From contig JACPQD010000074.1 of NCBI GenBank assembly GCA_016190665.1, positions 1 to 64,000 of the forward strand: DNA of 64,000 bases. Reading direction: 5' to 3'. Below are positions 35,332 through 44,619 of this stretch, piece by piece. Both the position numbers and the translations under genes were made by a program. Below the pieces are notes generated by a model, which worked only from the letters and a program-made list of their open reading frames with translations, searched no databases and was not told the DNA's origin. Position 1 is the stretch's first letter. Every line of letters begins with the position of its first letter. Source of the stretch: Chloroflexota bacterium. GTDB lineage: Bacteria; Chloroflexota; Dehalococcoidia; JACPQD01.

Positions 35332-36552
35332 ATGAACAAACCTCTTGGTGGAATCCGCATTCTTGAGTACGGGGAGGGCGTCACCGCGCCTGCCGCCGCC
35401 AAGTACATGGCTGACCTCGGCGCGCAGGTCATCAAGATCGAGCGACCTGGGGAGGGCGACATAGCGCGGCGCATCGGCCCCTTTTGTCAGGACCGGCCCG
35501 ATCAAGATTCCAGCGCCCTTTTCCTGTATTTGAACACGAATAAGTTTGGCATAACCCTGGATCCGTCCGCGGCGGGCCGGGACATCTTCCTGAGACTGGT
35601 CAAAGAGTCCGACGTCCTCGTGGAGAACCACGCTCCTGGGTTCATGGCTTCCCTCGGCCTCGGATATGACACGTTGAAAGAGATCAACCCGATGCTCGTT
35701 ATGACATCTATAACCCCCTTCGGGCAGACTGGACCATACCGCGACTACAAGGGCAGCGATCTCATCGCCTTCCATATGGGAGGGATCGCCATGGAGACGC
35801 CGGAACAAGTGGATTCGTCCAGCGAAGCTCCCCTTCGCGGCGGCAGCTACCAGGCGCACTATCTCACAGCGATAACGGCCGCTATCGCGACCATGGCCAT
35901 GGTTCTCGGAAGAAGTACCCTCGGCCACGGCACGCACCTGGACATTTCTGAACTTGAGGCCGTGGCTGACAACCAGCGGCACCTTGTGGCCCAGTATCAC
36001 GTAGACCACGAGAGGCATAGCCGCGTGAACGGAGAGACCAAGAAGGCAGGCCATTTCGGCTCGGGAGGCTGCCAGCCCTGCAAAGATGGCTATGTTCAAC
36101 TTCACATCGTAGAGAACCACATGTGGCAGGCCTTCGCCCAGGTCATCGGCAAGCCGGAATGGGCCAACGACCAGCGTTTTCTCACTCGACCGGCGCGGAA
36201 TGCCCACTGGGATATCATCGAGCCGGCGATCAAAGCATACACGCTGGCACGCACAAAGGCGGAGATAGCCATGGCTTGTCAGAGCCGCCACATCCCTTGC
36301 GCGCCGGTGAACCAACCGGAGGATCTGGCCACTTCGCCGCATCTGAAAGAGAGGGGATTCTTCGTCCAGGCGTCTCATCCAGCCGTGGGCGCGTTGTCGT
36401 ACCCGGGCTCACCGGCGGTCCTCACGGGCGCCAGGTGGTCTCTGGACCGAGCCGCGCCCCGGCTTGGTGAGCACAACGACGATGTGTTTATGAGAAAGCT
36501 GGGGTACAGTAAGGAAGAGTTGAGCAAACTGCGGGATGCAGGCGTAATCTAA
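35332..36552 (+). CDS. CaiB/BaiF family III CoA-transferase homologue lacking the usual catalytic Asp
   Basis: Family III CoA-transferases move CoA between organic acids through an aspartyl-CoA thioester. The fold is clear: LGGIRILEYGEGVTAPAAAK, ADLGAQVIKIERPGEGD, ADVLVENHAPG-type words (SDVLVENHAPGFMASLGLGY), and GRSTLGHGTHLDISELEA. At the position of the nucleophilic Asp (GD motif) it reads GGSYQAHYL, with His 176 in place by eye. It may therefore be the non-catalytic half of a heteromer with the next gene, which keeps the Asp. The ATG at 35332 follows GGGGAGTGAG; six extra upstream codons exist. The gap to the next gene is 31 bases. Confidence 0.88.
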   Translation: MNKPLGGIRILEYGEGVTAPAAAKYMADLGAQVIKIERPGEGDIARRIGPFCQDRPDQDSSALFLYLNTNKFGITLDPSAAGRDIFLRLVKESDVLVENHAPGFMASLGLGYDTLKEINPMLVMTSITPFGQTGPYRDYKGSDLIAFHMGGIAMETPEQVDSSSEAPLRGGSYQAHYLTAITAAIATMAMVLGRSTLGHGTHLDISELEAVADNQRHLVAQYHVDHERHSRVNGETKKAGHFGSGGCQPCKDGYVQLHIVENHMWQAFAQVIGKPEWANDQRFLTRPARNAHWDIIEPAIKAYTLARTKAEIAMACQSRHIPCAPVNQPEDLATSPHLKERGFFVQASHPAVGALSYPGSPAVLTGARWSLDRAAPRLGEHNDDVFMRKLGYSKEELSKLRDAGVI

Positions 36553-36583
36553 GGGTGTCGATCTTTTGGAGGCGACAGAACGA

Positions 36584-37810
36584 ATGGGTAGGCTACCTCT
36601 TGAGGGACTGAGAGTTGCTGACATCACACAGGTATTCGCTGGACCGGCGGCAACGCTGTGGTTCGCCGTCTTTGGAGCCGAGGTAATCAAGATTGAGAAC
36701 CCCGCCCGCCCCGATCCGCTCCGGCGGGCTACACGAGGACCGGACGGCAAGCTAAGCTACAACCCGGACCCGCGCATAACTGCCTTCCCCGCGCTGAACA
36801 TCAGCAAGAAGTCATGCACGCTGAACCTGAAAGACCCGAAGGCGCAGGAAATAGCACAAGCGATTATCAGGACGTCCGACGTCGTGGCGGAGAACTTCGC
36901 CACGGGCGTCATGGACCGTTTCGGCCTGGGCTACAATGACCTGCGGAAAATCAAACCGGACATAGTCATGTTGTCCGTATCGGGCTTTGGGCGAACAGGT
37001 CCCCACAAGGATTGGGTCGCCTATGCCAGTATCGCCACCGCCTTTGGCGGCCTCACGTCGATAACAGGATACGAGGGGGGCCAGCCGGAACCCATAGGAG
37101 GCGGTTGGGGCGACCTGCTGGCCGCTAAGTTCGGCGCCTTCATGCTGCTGGCGGCCCTCGAGCAACGACGCCGCACGGGTCAGGGCGCCTACATCGACCT
37201 CTCCATGAGCGAGGTGATCGCCGCCCTCATCCCGGACGCTTTGCTAAATTTCAACATGAATGGCCGAAACCAGGGGCCGCGAGGCAATCGAGACTCCCTG
37301 ATGGCCCCCCACAACGCCTACCAGTGTAAAGGGAATGACTCCTGGGCGGTGATAAGCGTAACCAACGATGAGGAGTGGGCCGCGCTCTGCGACATAATCG
37401 GCAAGCCGGGATGGCGGCAAGACCCGCGCTTTGCGAACCCGAGCGCTCGTTCCGCGAACCCCTCGGAGATCGATGCAGCGGTGGCGCAGTGGACTTCACA
37501 GCACACCAGCCAGGAAGTCATGGATAGACTGCAGCGGGCAGGGATTCCCGCGGGACGCTCATCCTCCATCGACCAGCTATCCGAGGACCTTCAGCTTAAG
37601 GCGCGGGGCCACTTTGTGGAAGTCCCCGACTATCGCAGCGGCACGATCACAACCCTCAGGCTTCCCGGCACCACGCCGGAGAATTCTGTCCACGCCGCCG
37701 CTCCAGCGGCCGGAGAGCACAATTCCTACGTCTTGAAGGAACTCCTGGGAATGACGGACTCCGAGGTCCGGCAGCTTGAGGAGGAGGACGTAGTCCTGAA
37801 AAGCCAATAG
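36584..37810 (+). CDS. CaiB/BaiF family III CoA-transferase with catalytic Asp
   Basis: The protein opens MGRLPLEGLRVADITQVFAG and has FGAEVIKIENPARPD, SDVVAENFATGVMDRFGLGY and RRTGQGAYIDLSMSEV, all family III hallmarks. Asp 177 in GGGWGDLLAAKFG sits where the nucleophile is expected. GGAGGCGACAGAACGA precedes ATG 36584; a TTG at 36566 is an alternative. It probably works with the preceding paralogue, activating an imported acid as a CoA thioester. The succinyl-CoA:benzylsuccinate transferase is a known two-subunit precedent. Substrate is unknown. It ends 31 bases from a convergent gene. Confidence 0.9.
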   Translation: MGRLPLEGLRVADITQVFAGPAATLWFAVFGAEVIKIENPARPDPLRRATRGPDGKLSYNPDPRITAFPALNISKKSCTLNLKDPKAQEIAQAIIRTSDVVAENFATGVMDRFGLGYNDLRKIKPDIVMLSVSGFGRTGPHKDWVAYASIATAFGGLTSITGYEGGQPEPIGGGWGDLLAAKFGAFMLLAALEQRRRTGQGAYIDLSMSEVIAALIPDALLNFNMNGRNQGPRGNRDSLMAPHNAYQCKGNDSWAVISVTNDEEWAALCDIIGKPGWRQDPRFANPSARSANPSEIDAAVAQWTSQHTSQEVMDRLQRAGIPAGRSSSIDQLSEDLQLKARGHFVEVPDYRSGTITTLRLPGTTPENSVHAAAPAAGEHNSYVLKELLGMTDSEVRQLEEEDVVLKSQ

Positions 37811-37841
37811 GCCTTAGACACCGGTGCCGCGGTTGCTGTCG

Positions 37842-39476
37842 CTATTTCTCTATCCACTGATACGCCACCAGGTGCTGGCTCTGAATCGAGGGCTCCAGGG
37901 GACCCTTAACATGGGCCTGCCGGACCAGCTTCTCGGAATAGCCAAAGAGAAAGATGACGTGGGCCCGCTCTATCATCAGTCTCTCAAAACGATTCAATAG
38001 CTCGCGTCTCTTGCTGAGATTTACCGCCTTCTGCTGCTCGTCTATCAGCTTGCCCAGGTCGTCGTCCTTCAGGAAGTACATTCCTCCCGGCCTCCAGTAC
38101 TGCACAATACGTTCGCCAACTTCGAACGCCGGCGAGCCTCCATGGAGCAGAGCGGCATAATCCCCAGCGGCCCGGTTAGCGGTCAGGGTAGTATGTTCCA
38201 GTACCAGTTGTTTGACCTCAACCCCGATCTGTTTCAGTTGCGCGGCCACCACCGTCAGCGAGTCCGCGAACTCCTTGCGCTGGGCGCTGGCCTTCACCTC
38301 GACCGGTAGTCCGTTCGGATAGCCAGCCTCCGCCATCAGCGTCTTCGCCCGGGCTATGTCCGGCTTGTAAAGCCGTTTCAACTCATCGACGGGCAGCCGC
38401 CAGGAGGCGGCTGGGCCGTAAACCGGGCTGGTGAGTTCCGCCTCGCCCTCCATGACCAGGTCGATAACGGCTTGGCGGTCTATGGCCAATGAGAAGGCCT
38501 GCCTGACACGCTGGTCGTCAAAGGGCTTTCTACCGGGATAAAAGGTCAGAAAGGTCTGATTCCTGGGAATATCGGAGGCCACCACTTTGGGATTGCTTTT
38601 CTGCAGCATCTTGAAATCGCTGACGGAGAGCAAGACGTAGTCAGCCCTGCCGGAGCGGAACGCCGCCAGGCGGGTAGCGGAGTCGGGCACCACAACCACA
38701 TTGACCTCATCGAGATAGGGTACGCCGTTGATGAAATAGTTCGGGTTCCTGACGAGCTTGTAGCTGATCTTCTCCGTCCAGCTCTTCATCTGGAAAGGGC
38801 CAGTGCCAGCCTCCTCGCGACCGAGGTCGCCGAACTTCTCCACTGCCTCCCTCCCGACAATGTAGTTGAAGGGCAAAGCCAGATACTCTATGAAGGGCGC
38901 CGTGGGCGATTTCAGGGTTATCTTGATGGTATATCTATCAGGCGTCTCGATACTCGATATTATCTGGAACTGCCAGCGCCTGAAAAACTTGGGGTCCTCC
39001 GTCGCCATCCGCTGCAAGTTATACTTCACGTCCTCCGCGGTCAACTCACGGCCCTTCATTGTTGGCGTATCGTGGAACTTCACGCCCTGTCGGAGATGCA
39101 GCAGGTAAGTCAACTCGTTCGGCTGCTCCCATTTCTCAACGAGGTCAGGCGCCAGCTCCATCTTGTCGTCCAGTTTCAGGAGCCCGTTGTAAGCCGGAGA
39201 GAGCACCTCTCCCCACCAGGTCCCGCCTCGGAAGAAATGGGGATCGAGGGTATCGGGGTAATTCTCCCGCACTCGCGTAATGGAACCTCCGTATCGCGGC
39301 TGCCCGACAGCCTGCTTCGGGGTTGGTGTTGCGGACGCTGGAGGCCTGGGCGAGGACGTCTCCGCCGGGCCCGGGGTCTGCACGCCAACAGGCGCCGCCG
39401 AAGGGGAAGCACAGCTCGCCAGCACCAGCCCGAGGATCACAAGACGAGTCCCCAGCAGACGAAATTCCTTTTTCAT
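37842..39476 (-). CDS. Family 5 ABC solute-binding lipoprotein, 544 aa
   Basis: The lipoprotein signal MKKEFRLLGTRLVILGLVLA ends at SC (Cys 22). A Pro/Thr-rich linker precedes QPRYGGSITRVRENYPDTLD and PHFFRGGTWW. Then come the family words DLVEKWEQPNELTYLLHLRQ, GVKFHDTPTMKGRELTAEDV and AGTGPFQMKSWTEKISYKLV. It ends HLVAYQWIEK. GGGAGGCTCGAA precedes the ATG. It follows the second UGSC gene by 40 bases in the same operon. It is a divergent member relative to the other three in the window. Confidence 0.92.
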   Translation of the reverse strand: MKKEFRLLGTRLVILGLVLASCASPSAAPVGVQTPGPAETSSPRPPASATPTPKQAVGQPRYGGSITRVRENYPDTLDPHFFRGGTWWGEVLSPAYNGLLKLDDKMELAPDLVEKWEQPNELTYLLHLRQGVKFHDTPTMKGRELTAEDVKYNLQRMATEDPKFFRRWQFQIISSIETPDRYTIKITLKSPTAPFIEYLALPFNYIVGREAVEKFGDLGREEAGTGPFQMKSWTEKISYKLVRNPNYFINGVPYLDEVNVVVVPDSATRLAAFRSGRADYVLLSVSDFKMLQKSNPKVVASDIPRNQTFLTFYPGRKPFDDQRVRQAFSLAIDRQAVIDLVMEGEAELTSPVYGPAASWRLPVDELKRLYKPDIARAKTLMAEAGYPNGLPVEVKASAQRKEFADSLTVVAAQLKQIGVEVKQLVLEHTTLTANRAAGDYAALLHGGSPAFEVGERIVQYWRPGGMYFLKDDDLGKLIDEQQKAVNLSKRRELLNRFERLMIERAHVIFLFGYSEKLVRQAHVKGPLEPSIQSQHLVAYQWIEK

Positions 39477-39516
39477 TTCGAGCCTCCCTATTATTGAAGT
39501 GGAAAGACCTCTCCCT

Positions 39517-41229
39517 CTACCTCATCCGCCTGAAATCATCCACACTTCTCGCTGGCGTGCCGTCCTTGAGCAGCACCGGCTTGGTTATGCTCGGCGTGGG
39601 GTCGCCATAGGTGTGCATGATCACGCCGTGAACGCCCTTGGCTCCCGCTACCAGCACTATGATTTCGTCCATATTGTCCGTCAGCGGCAGAAGCGAGTCG
39701 GCGCTGCCGTAGTTAAGCTTGGGACGACGGTGCATCAGAAGAGGCCGGTTTTCCTGCGGCACCCTGGCGAAGGGAATGCGTGCGTTGTCGTACATGAAAC
39801 GCTTCACGTCGCGTTTGGACCAACCAGCCTTGGCCAGGATCTCGGCGAGAAAAGGATTCAAGACGAGCACCGGGCCGCCTGCATAGAAAAGGTTGTTCAC
39901 TCCTCTGACCGCCATGGAATCCGCCGCCATGGTCAGTATGCCCAGGGGCGTGCCAACGCCGCCAGTGGCGAAGTTGATGGTCCCGGTCACCGCGGCCAAA
40001 CTGATGGTGCTGACATCGCGGCTGTACCCGCGTTCGACATGAAGCGGCTCCCAGGGGCTGTCGTCCTCGCCCTCGGCCATGCAAAAGGAGAACTTGGCCG
40101 GCTGGCCGTGTATCGCTTTGTCCGTCGTCCCTGGTATTCCTCCGCCGATGTTGATCATCATCAGCCTGATGGCCCGCCCGATGGTCGCATTGGGACGCCA
40201 GCCCTGGCCGAGGACGTTGAAGCTGTGGTTGATGCCCACTTCCTTCACCATGGGACCGTTGAATATAGCCAGCGGCGCCACCGGATTCGTGGTTCCCTGG
40301 ACAGCGAAGAGGTTGAACTTCGGCTCGGCCAGCGCCTGGGCGGCTGTCAAGAGCAAGGGAAAGTAGTTGGGCTTGCAGCCCGCCATGACCGCGTTAATGG
40401 CGATCTTCTCCACCGTCGCCTTGCCCCACTTAGGCGGTATCTTGCCCATGACCTCATCCCGATCCCGATCGCAATACTCGAGCATCGCCTCCACGGCTTC
40501 TTCCGTAGGCGGGATGATGGGCAGCCCATCGGTCCAGCCCCGATCGTAGAAGGCGTCGTTGGCCTCGATAGTCCCTGAAGGCGCCAACAAAGGACCCTGC
40601 TCGGCGCTCGCCTTGGGGCGCGATAGCCTACTCTCGACATCAGCCAGGGAATAAGTGTTGCGGTACCGCTCTGCCAGCTCCTCTGAAGGGCGCGTAAGCG
40701 CAGCAATAACGTCCTCGATGGCCTGCCGCGCCACCTCCTCAACTCTCTCTGGAGCCTGTGGGCTGTACTCGAAGGCCTCTGGAATCTCGATGATGGGGAG
40801 ACAAGGGACCCCCAGACCGCGAGCTTCAGCGCGGCCAAAGGCCGAGAATCTCTGGGTGCAATAGGTCACGGTGGGCACGCCTCGCTTTTCCAACTCCACG
40901 GTGTCATGGATACACCACGTCGTGCAGCCACCTCAAAGGCCGATCCCTGCCACCACGGCGTCGCACTTAGCCAACTCCTCCATGTCCTGCGCCCTGCCGC
41001 TGGCGCGCAGCTTACGCGTCCTGAATACCGGGCCCAATTTGAATCTCTCATGCAGGAGCGCCTCGGTCCGCGCTATCAGCGCGTCCGCGTTGCGCTTGCT
41101 GTTGTCCAGAAAACCTATAACCTTGCCATTCAGATCGCCAAGCCGCGGCGCAAGGCCCATGTCGACATATTCCACCTCTCCCACTGGGTTGAGCAGTTTC
41201 TGCACGTTCCTTTCAGACACCGTTACCAC
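39517..41229 (-). CDS. UGSC-type selenoprotein read through an in-frame UGA (Sec 99), 570 aa
   Basis: The frame is continuous from GTG 41229 to 39517 apart from a TGA at 40935-40933. The residues are AVVAGIGL-U-GGCTTWCIHD, then TVELEKRGVPTVTYCTQRFS; the last part strongly recalls the UGSC family. The N-terminal half has LNGKVIGFLDNSKRNADAL, and the C-terminal half has YDRGWTDGLPIIPPTEEAVE, KIAINAVMAGCKPNYFPLLL and NATIGRAIRLMMINIGGGIP, closely parallel to the gene at 33336. GAGGAGGACTTGC precedes the GTG. It heads a minus-strand operon with the solute-binding protein. A UGA at the same motif in two diverged paralogues argues for selenocysteine rather than decay. Biochemical role is unknown. 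Confidence 0.85.
40901..40935 (-). promoter_or_regulatory. Sec UGA codon and candidate bacterial SECIS hairpin (second UGSC gene)
   Basis: On the minus strand the UGA (40935-40933) is followed after 14 bases by GTGGTGT, loop ATCCATG, and ACACCGT, a seven-pair stem including two G-U pairs. The loop centre is about 25 bases after the UGA, within the usual bacterial SECIS distance. Confidence 0.55.
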
Positions 41230-41499
41230 GCAAGTCCTCCTCTCTTTTCTTACGCCGACTCCGACCGGAACAGCCTAACACGAAGGCTAGTAGCTGGTGA
41301 AACCGGCTCATTGTTCATTGTATTACCGCTGTCAAGCCTGAGTTGCTCCTGTGCCAACACGTTCTCTTGGCGCCTCTTGGCATGCCAGGTCGGCGGAGCT
41401 AGCATTTAGCTACGCCGGTCAAAGAAAACTGGGATGCGGGCAAGTCGCTGCCGAACGGGGCTCGCTCGCCTTCCGTGAAAGCGTCCCGGACTTGGATGC

Positions 41500-44400
41500 C
41501 TATCCTTCGAGCAGCAGGAGCCCGTAGAGCAGGCCCAAAAGGCCAACGAGAAGGAAAAGGGGAAGCCGGGCAAACCCTCTTGTCAACGGGCGATACCTTA
41601 CTGTGAGCCGGTAAGCAAGGTACATCGAGGCCAGCGCCCCCAATAGGAGCAGGGCGGTCTGAGTCCCGCGGAGCGCTTCGGCGCCACTGAAATGGGCGAA
41701 TTGCCAGTTACCCAGACTGAATTGCCGGGCGAGGGTGGGAAGCAGGGCACCCGAGTCGAGAAACAGCGGTTTGAGTTGGCGCACCATCTCCCCGGCCATC
41801 GCCAGAGGCAGAAAGGCATAGGGCAGCCAGGCTGAACCCTTGACCAGGGGCTCCCCCAGCGCGGCCGCCGCGAGGGACATCGCCGCCCAAATACCGAGAG
41901 CCAGACCCAAGATGAACACAAAGTAGACCGGCTCTTCGAAAGGCAACGCTCCCAACGACTGTCGGTAGAGCTCGGTCCCCCGGATATAGACGGACAAGGG
42001 GGCGGCCATCAGAATGGGTACGAATCTGGCCAGAAGTATGCTGTGCTCGCGCAAGGCCCAGACCTCGCTCGCAGGAAACCTGAGGTTGAGGCGTATAGCC
42101 TTGTTTTCACAGCTTTTGAGACACTCAGCGCAGAACTTGCAGGCCTCGTTGCTCTGAAGGGCGAAAGCGCCCTCATACATCGGGCACCCCTTAGCTCCCC
42201 CCACCCCAGTGTAACAGGCGTGAGTTTTGCATTCCGCGGTGCATACCGCCGGATTGGTGCGCATCTCCACCAGCGACAGGGTGGCATATGCGCCGACCAT
42301 TCGACCCAGAGGACACAAATAGCGACACCAGCCGGCCCGCTCAAAAAGCATGTTGACCGTGGTGGCAAGAGCGGCAATGCTTATCAAGAGGATGGCCGTA
42401 GCCGCAGGCGCCTTGTCCATCGACGTTACTTGCTCTACCCACGAGATAAGAACGAAACCAAGGGCCGCCCCGTACAATCCGTATTGTTTCACCAGGTTCG
42501 GGACCTTTAGCCTCAGACTCCAGCGTCGCTGAAGGAAATGTCCTGGGGACCCTAGAGGACAGATATTGCAGAAGAAGCGCCCGGCAAAAAAGATTCCAAC
42601 CATCAGGAAAGGCCAGCCGATAGACCAGGCCAGCACCAGAGACAAGTTACTTCCCACTTCTTGCGGACCAAAGAGGGCAGATAGGAGCACGAGGCCAAAA
42701 AGGACCATAGCTGCAACCTTAAGCAGATCAGGATACAACCGACTTTCCAAGGCTCGACGTAGGAAGGGAAGCTTAAGGAGGTCCAACCTGTAGCGAGGCT
42801 CGGTGGATACCAGTCCAATGAAGATTTGCTCCGGAGTCAGCACAGGCCCATCGGCCAGACGGACTCCTCGCTGGAGGACGCCCTCCAGTTCCTCCATGTT
42901 GTTGGGCCAATCGTAGGCCAGGATAATGTTCATAGCCTCTTTGGTTATCCCGTTCACTTCCTTGCCGAGATGGCTGCCATAGAGAGCGATGAAGTGGTCG
43001 ACCCAGGCCATCAGGTCCCGCTTACGCCCGCGAAGCGGCGGGACTGTGATCACCTGTCTGGAAAGGAAGTTGTGCAGTTCGGCGCCAAAGCCATGCTCAT
43101 CGCCCAGTCGATTGTGACTGAGGGCGATCAATCGCGTGTCCCGCGAGACCTCCTGGGAAGCTCCAAGCCGCCGCACTTTGCCGGTCCGAAGGTACGCCAA
43201 AAGGCGTTCCTGTACGGCAGGGGTCAGCCTCTCCACATTTTCCAGTACCAGTGTGCCACCCTCGGCCAATTCAATATAGCCTGCCCTGTTGCTGCGCGCG
43301 AAGGAGAAAGCGCCGGTCTGATGACCAAAAAGCGCGCTCATTTGAGCCACCTCCAGAAGGAGGCTACCCTCACCATCCTGAACCACGGCCGGGACCTTGG
43401 CACAGTCGAGGCGCAGGAACGGCCCTGGGGCGCGGCAGCTTTTCTCATGGACCAGTTGGGCCACCGTTTGTTTCTCAGTTCCGGCCTCCCCCAGTATGAG
43501 AAGATGCTCGCTGTTGGCAGCCGCCGCTTCCGCTTGCGAGCGCAGTTGAACCGCCAGTCGCGTATTGCCCAGGATCTTCGCTGGGAGTCTGAACTGGTCC
43601 TCCAGGAGCTCTCGCAGGGACTTCTCTCGCTCCTGTCGCAGCTCCTCCAGGTAGGCGAGTTCCCGGTCGCGCTGCCTCTTCTTGTCGAGGCAAGCGCCAA
43701 TGCGGGCCCTGAGCAGCACCGGATTGAAGGGTTTCGTCAAATAGTCGTCCGCGCCAAGCTCGATGCACCGCACCACACTATCCATATCGTCCAAGGCAGA
43801 AAGCATTATGACCGGCAGGTGATCCCAGTCTTTGTCTGCCTTGATGCGCTGGAGAACCTGGTAGCCGTTCATCTCAGGCATCAGGATATCCAGAAGGACC
43901 AAGTCGAAGTCTTCCGTATTCAGGAGATCCAGGGCCCGCCGGCCGTTCTCCGCCAGGAGTACCCGGTGCCCTTCTTTTTGCAGTTGACGCGAAAGCAAGT
44001 CCCGGTTTGTCTCGTTGTCGTCCACGACAAGCAGGCACCCACCCTCCACCTCACCGCGAGCCTGGTCCTCTGCCAGCGGACGTATCGTGGCGACCGCCTG
44101 CTGAGCCATCTGGAAACCGTCGGCATCTCCAAGGTCCAGGCCTTGCCTCTGGTGCTGCCACAAGGACAGGAAGTCGCCGGTCAGACTGAGCATTCGCTCG
44201 CCAGCAGAGCGAATTCGCTGCAAATCGGCGACCAGGTCTTCCCGCCCGGCCGCGTCTTCCAATATAATATCGGCGTAGCCAACGACGGAGTTTATCGTGG
44301 TGCGCATCCCGTGGCGCACCTCTGCCTCGAACTGCTCTATCCGAATCTCGGATGTGGCCTCGATCCGGGAAGAATCTAGAATGCTATTGACGAGAGACAG

Positions 44401-44616
44401 CAACTGTTTTCCCGCGGCGTTGACCTTCTGGAGGTCGCTTTGAAGGCCCCGGCATTCCTCCCCCTCTACGTCTTCCAGCAACAACTCACTATAGCCAATG
44501 ATGGCGTTGATGGGGGTGCGCAGCTCATGCCGCATATGAGCCAGGAAAGCCCTCTTGGCCCGATCGAATTCCGGGCCTTGAGGGCTTCCCTGCTCCACTG
44601 CTTCCGCGGTCATCAA
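41500..44616 (-). CDS. Receiver / degenerate sigma54-type AAA / polyferredoxin membrane fusion protein, 1038 aa
   Basis: Domains in order: a first dimerisation-phosphotransfer segment (residues 20-90, [18 protein letters not shown], His 30); a second copy (95-155, VRHGMRTTINSVVGYAD, His 102); a receiver (195-310, Asp 243 in LVLLDILMPEMNG, Lys 295); a coiled coil; and a sigma54-activator-like AAA domain (345-600). The AAA Walker A is GEAGTEKQ, GAFTGA is replaced by GAFSFA, and Walker B is LVLENV, so ATPase and sigma54 contact are probably lost. From residue 630 come membrane helices with FCNICPLGSPG and CRYLCPLGRMVG, then CTAECKTHAC and a ferredoxin motif CKFCAECLKSCENKAI (Cys 826-836), as in NapH/NosR. 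No kinase ATPase domain or DNA-binding domain is present. It is third in the kinase operon, three bases after the lone receiver. An iron-sulfur electron relay controlled by phosphorylation is the inferred role. Confidence 0.88.
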   Translation of the reverse strand: MMTAEAVEQGSPQGPEFDRAKRAFLAHMRHELRTPINAIIGYSELLLEDVEGEECRGLQSDLQKVNAAGKQLLSLVNSILDSSRIEATSEIRIEQFEAEVRHGMRTTINSVVGYADIILEDAAGREDLVADLQRIRSAGERMLSLTGDFLSLWQHQRQGLDLGDADGFQMAQQAVATIRPLAEDQARGEVEGGCLLVVDDNETNRDLLSRQLQKEGHRVLLAENGRRALDLLNTEDFDLVLLDILMPEMNGYQVLQRIKADKDWDHLPVIMLSALDDMDSVVRCIELGADDYLTKPFNPVLLRARIGACLDKKRQRDRELAYLEELRQEREKSLRELLEDQFRLPAKILGNTRLAVQLRSQAEAAAANSEHLLILGEAGTEKQTVAQLVHEKSCRAPGPFLRLDCAKVPAVVQDGEGSLLLEVAQMSALFGHQTGAFSFARSNRAGYIELAEGGTLVLENVERLTPAVQERLLAYLRTGKVRRLGASQEVSRDTRLIALSHNRLGDEHGFGAELHNFLSRQVITVPPLRGRKRDLMAWVDHFIALYGSHLGKEVNGITKEAMNIILAYDWPNNMEELEGVLQRGVRLADGPVLTPEQIFIGLVSTEPRYRLDLLKLPFLRRALESRLYPDLLKVAAMVLFGLVLLSALFGPQEVGSNLSLVLAWSIGWPFLMVGIFFAGRFFCNICPLGSPGHFLQRRWSLRLKVPNLVKQYGLYGAALGFVLISWVEQVTSMDKAPAATAILLISIAALATTVNMLFERAGWCRYLCPLGRMVGAYATLSLVEMRTNPAVCTAECKTHACYTGVGGAKGCPMYEGAFALQSNEACKFCAECLKSCENKAIRLNLRFPASEVWALREHSILLARFVPILMAAPLSVYIRGTELYRQSLGALPFEEPVYFVFILGLALGIWAAMSLAAAALGEPLVKGSAWLPYAFLPLAMAGEMVRQLKPLFLDSGALLPTLARQFSLGNWQFAHFSGAEALRGTQTALLLLGALASMYLAYRLTVRYRPLTRGFARLPLFLLVGLLGLLYGLLLLEG

Positions 44617-44619
44617 ACG

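Noticed and set aside
35062..36378. 438-codon minus-strand frame opposite the first CaiB gene
   Set aside because: Shadow frame of a GC-rich gene; the plus-strand product is a clear family III CoA-transferase.
39280..40578. 432-codon plus-strand frame opposite the second UGSC gene
   Set aside because: Antisense shadow; residue composition is His/Arg-rich without motifs, while the minus frame aligns with the paralogue.
42826..44379. 517-codon plus-strand frame opposite the fusion protein
   Set aside because: Antisense shadow of the receiver and AAA region; no ribosome site or motif.
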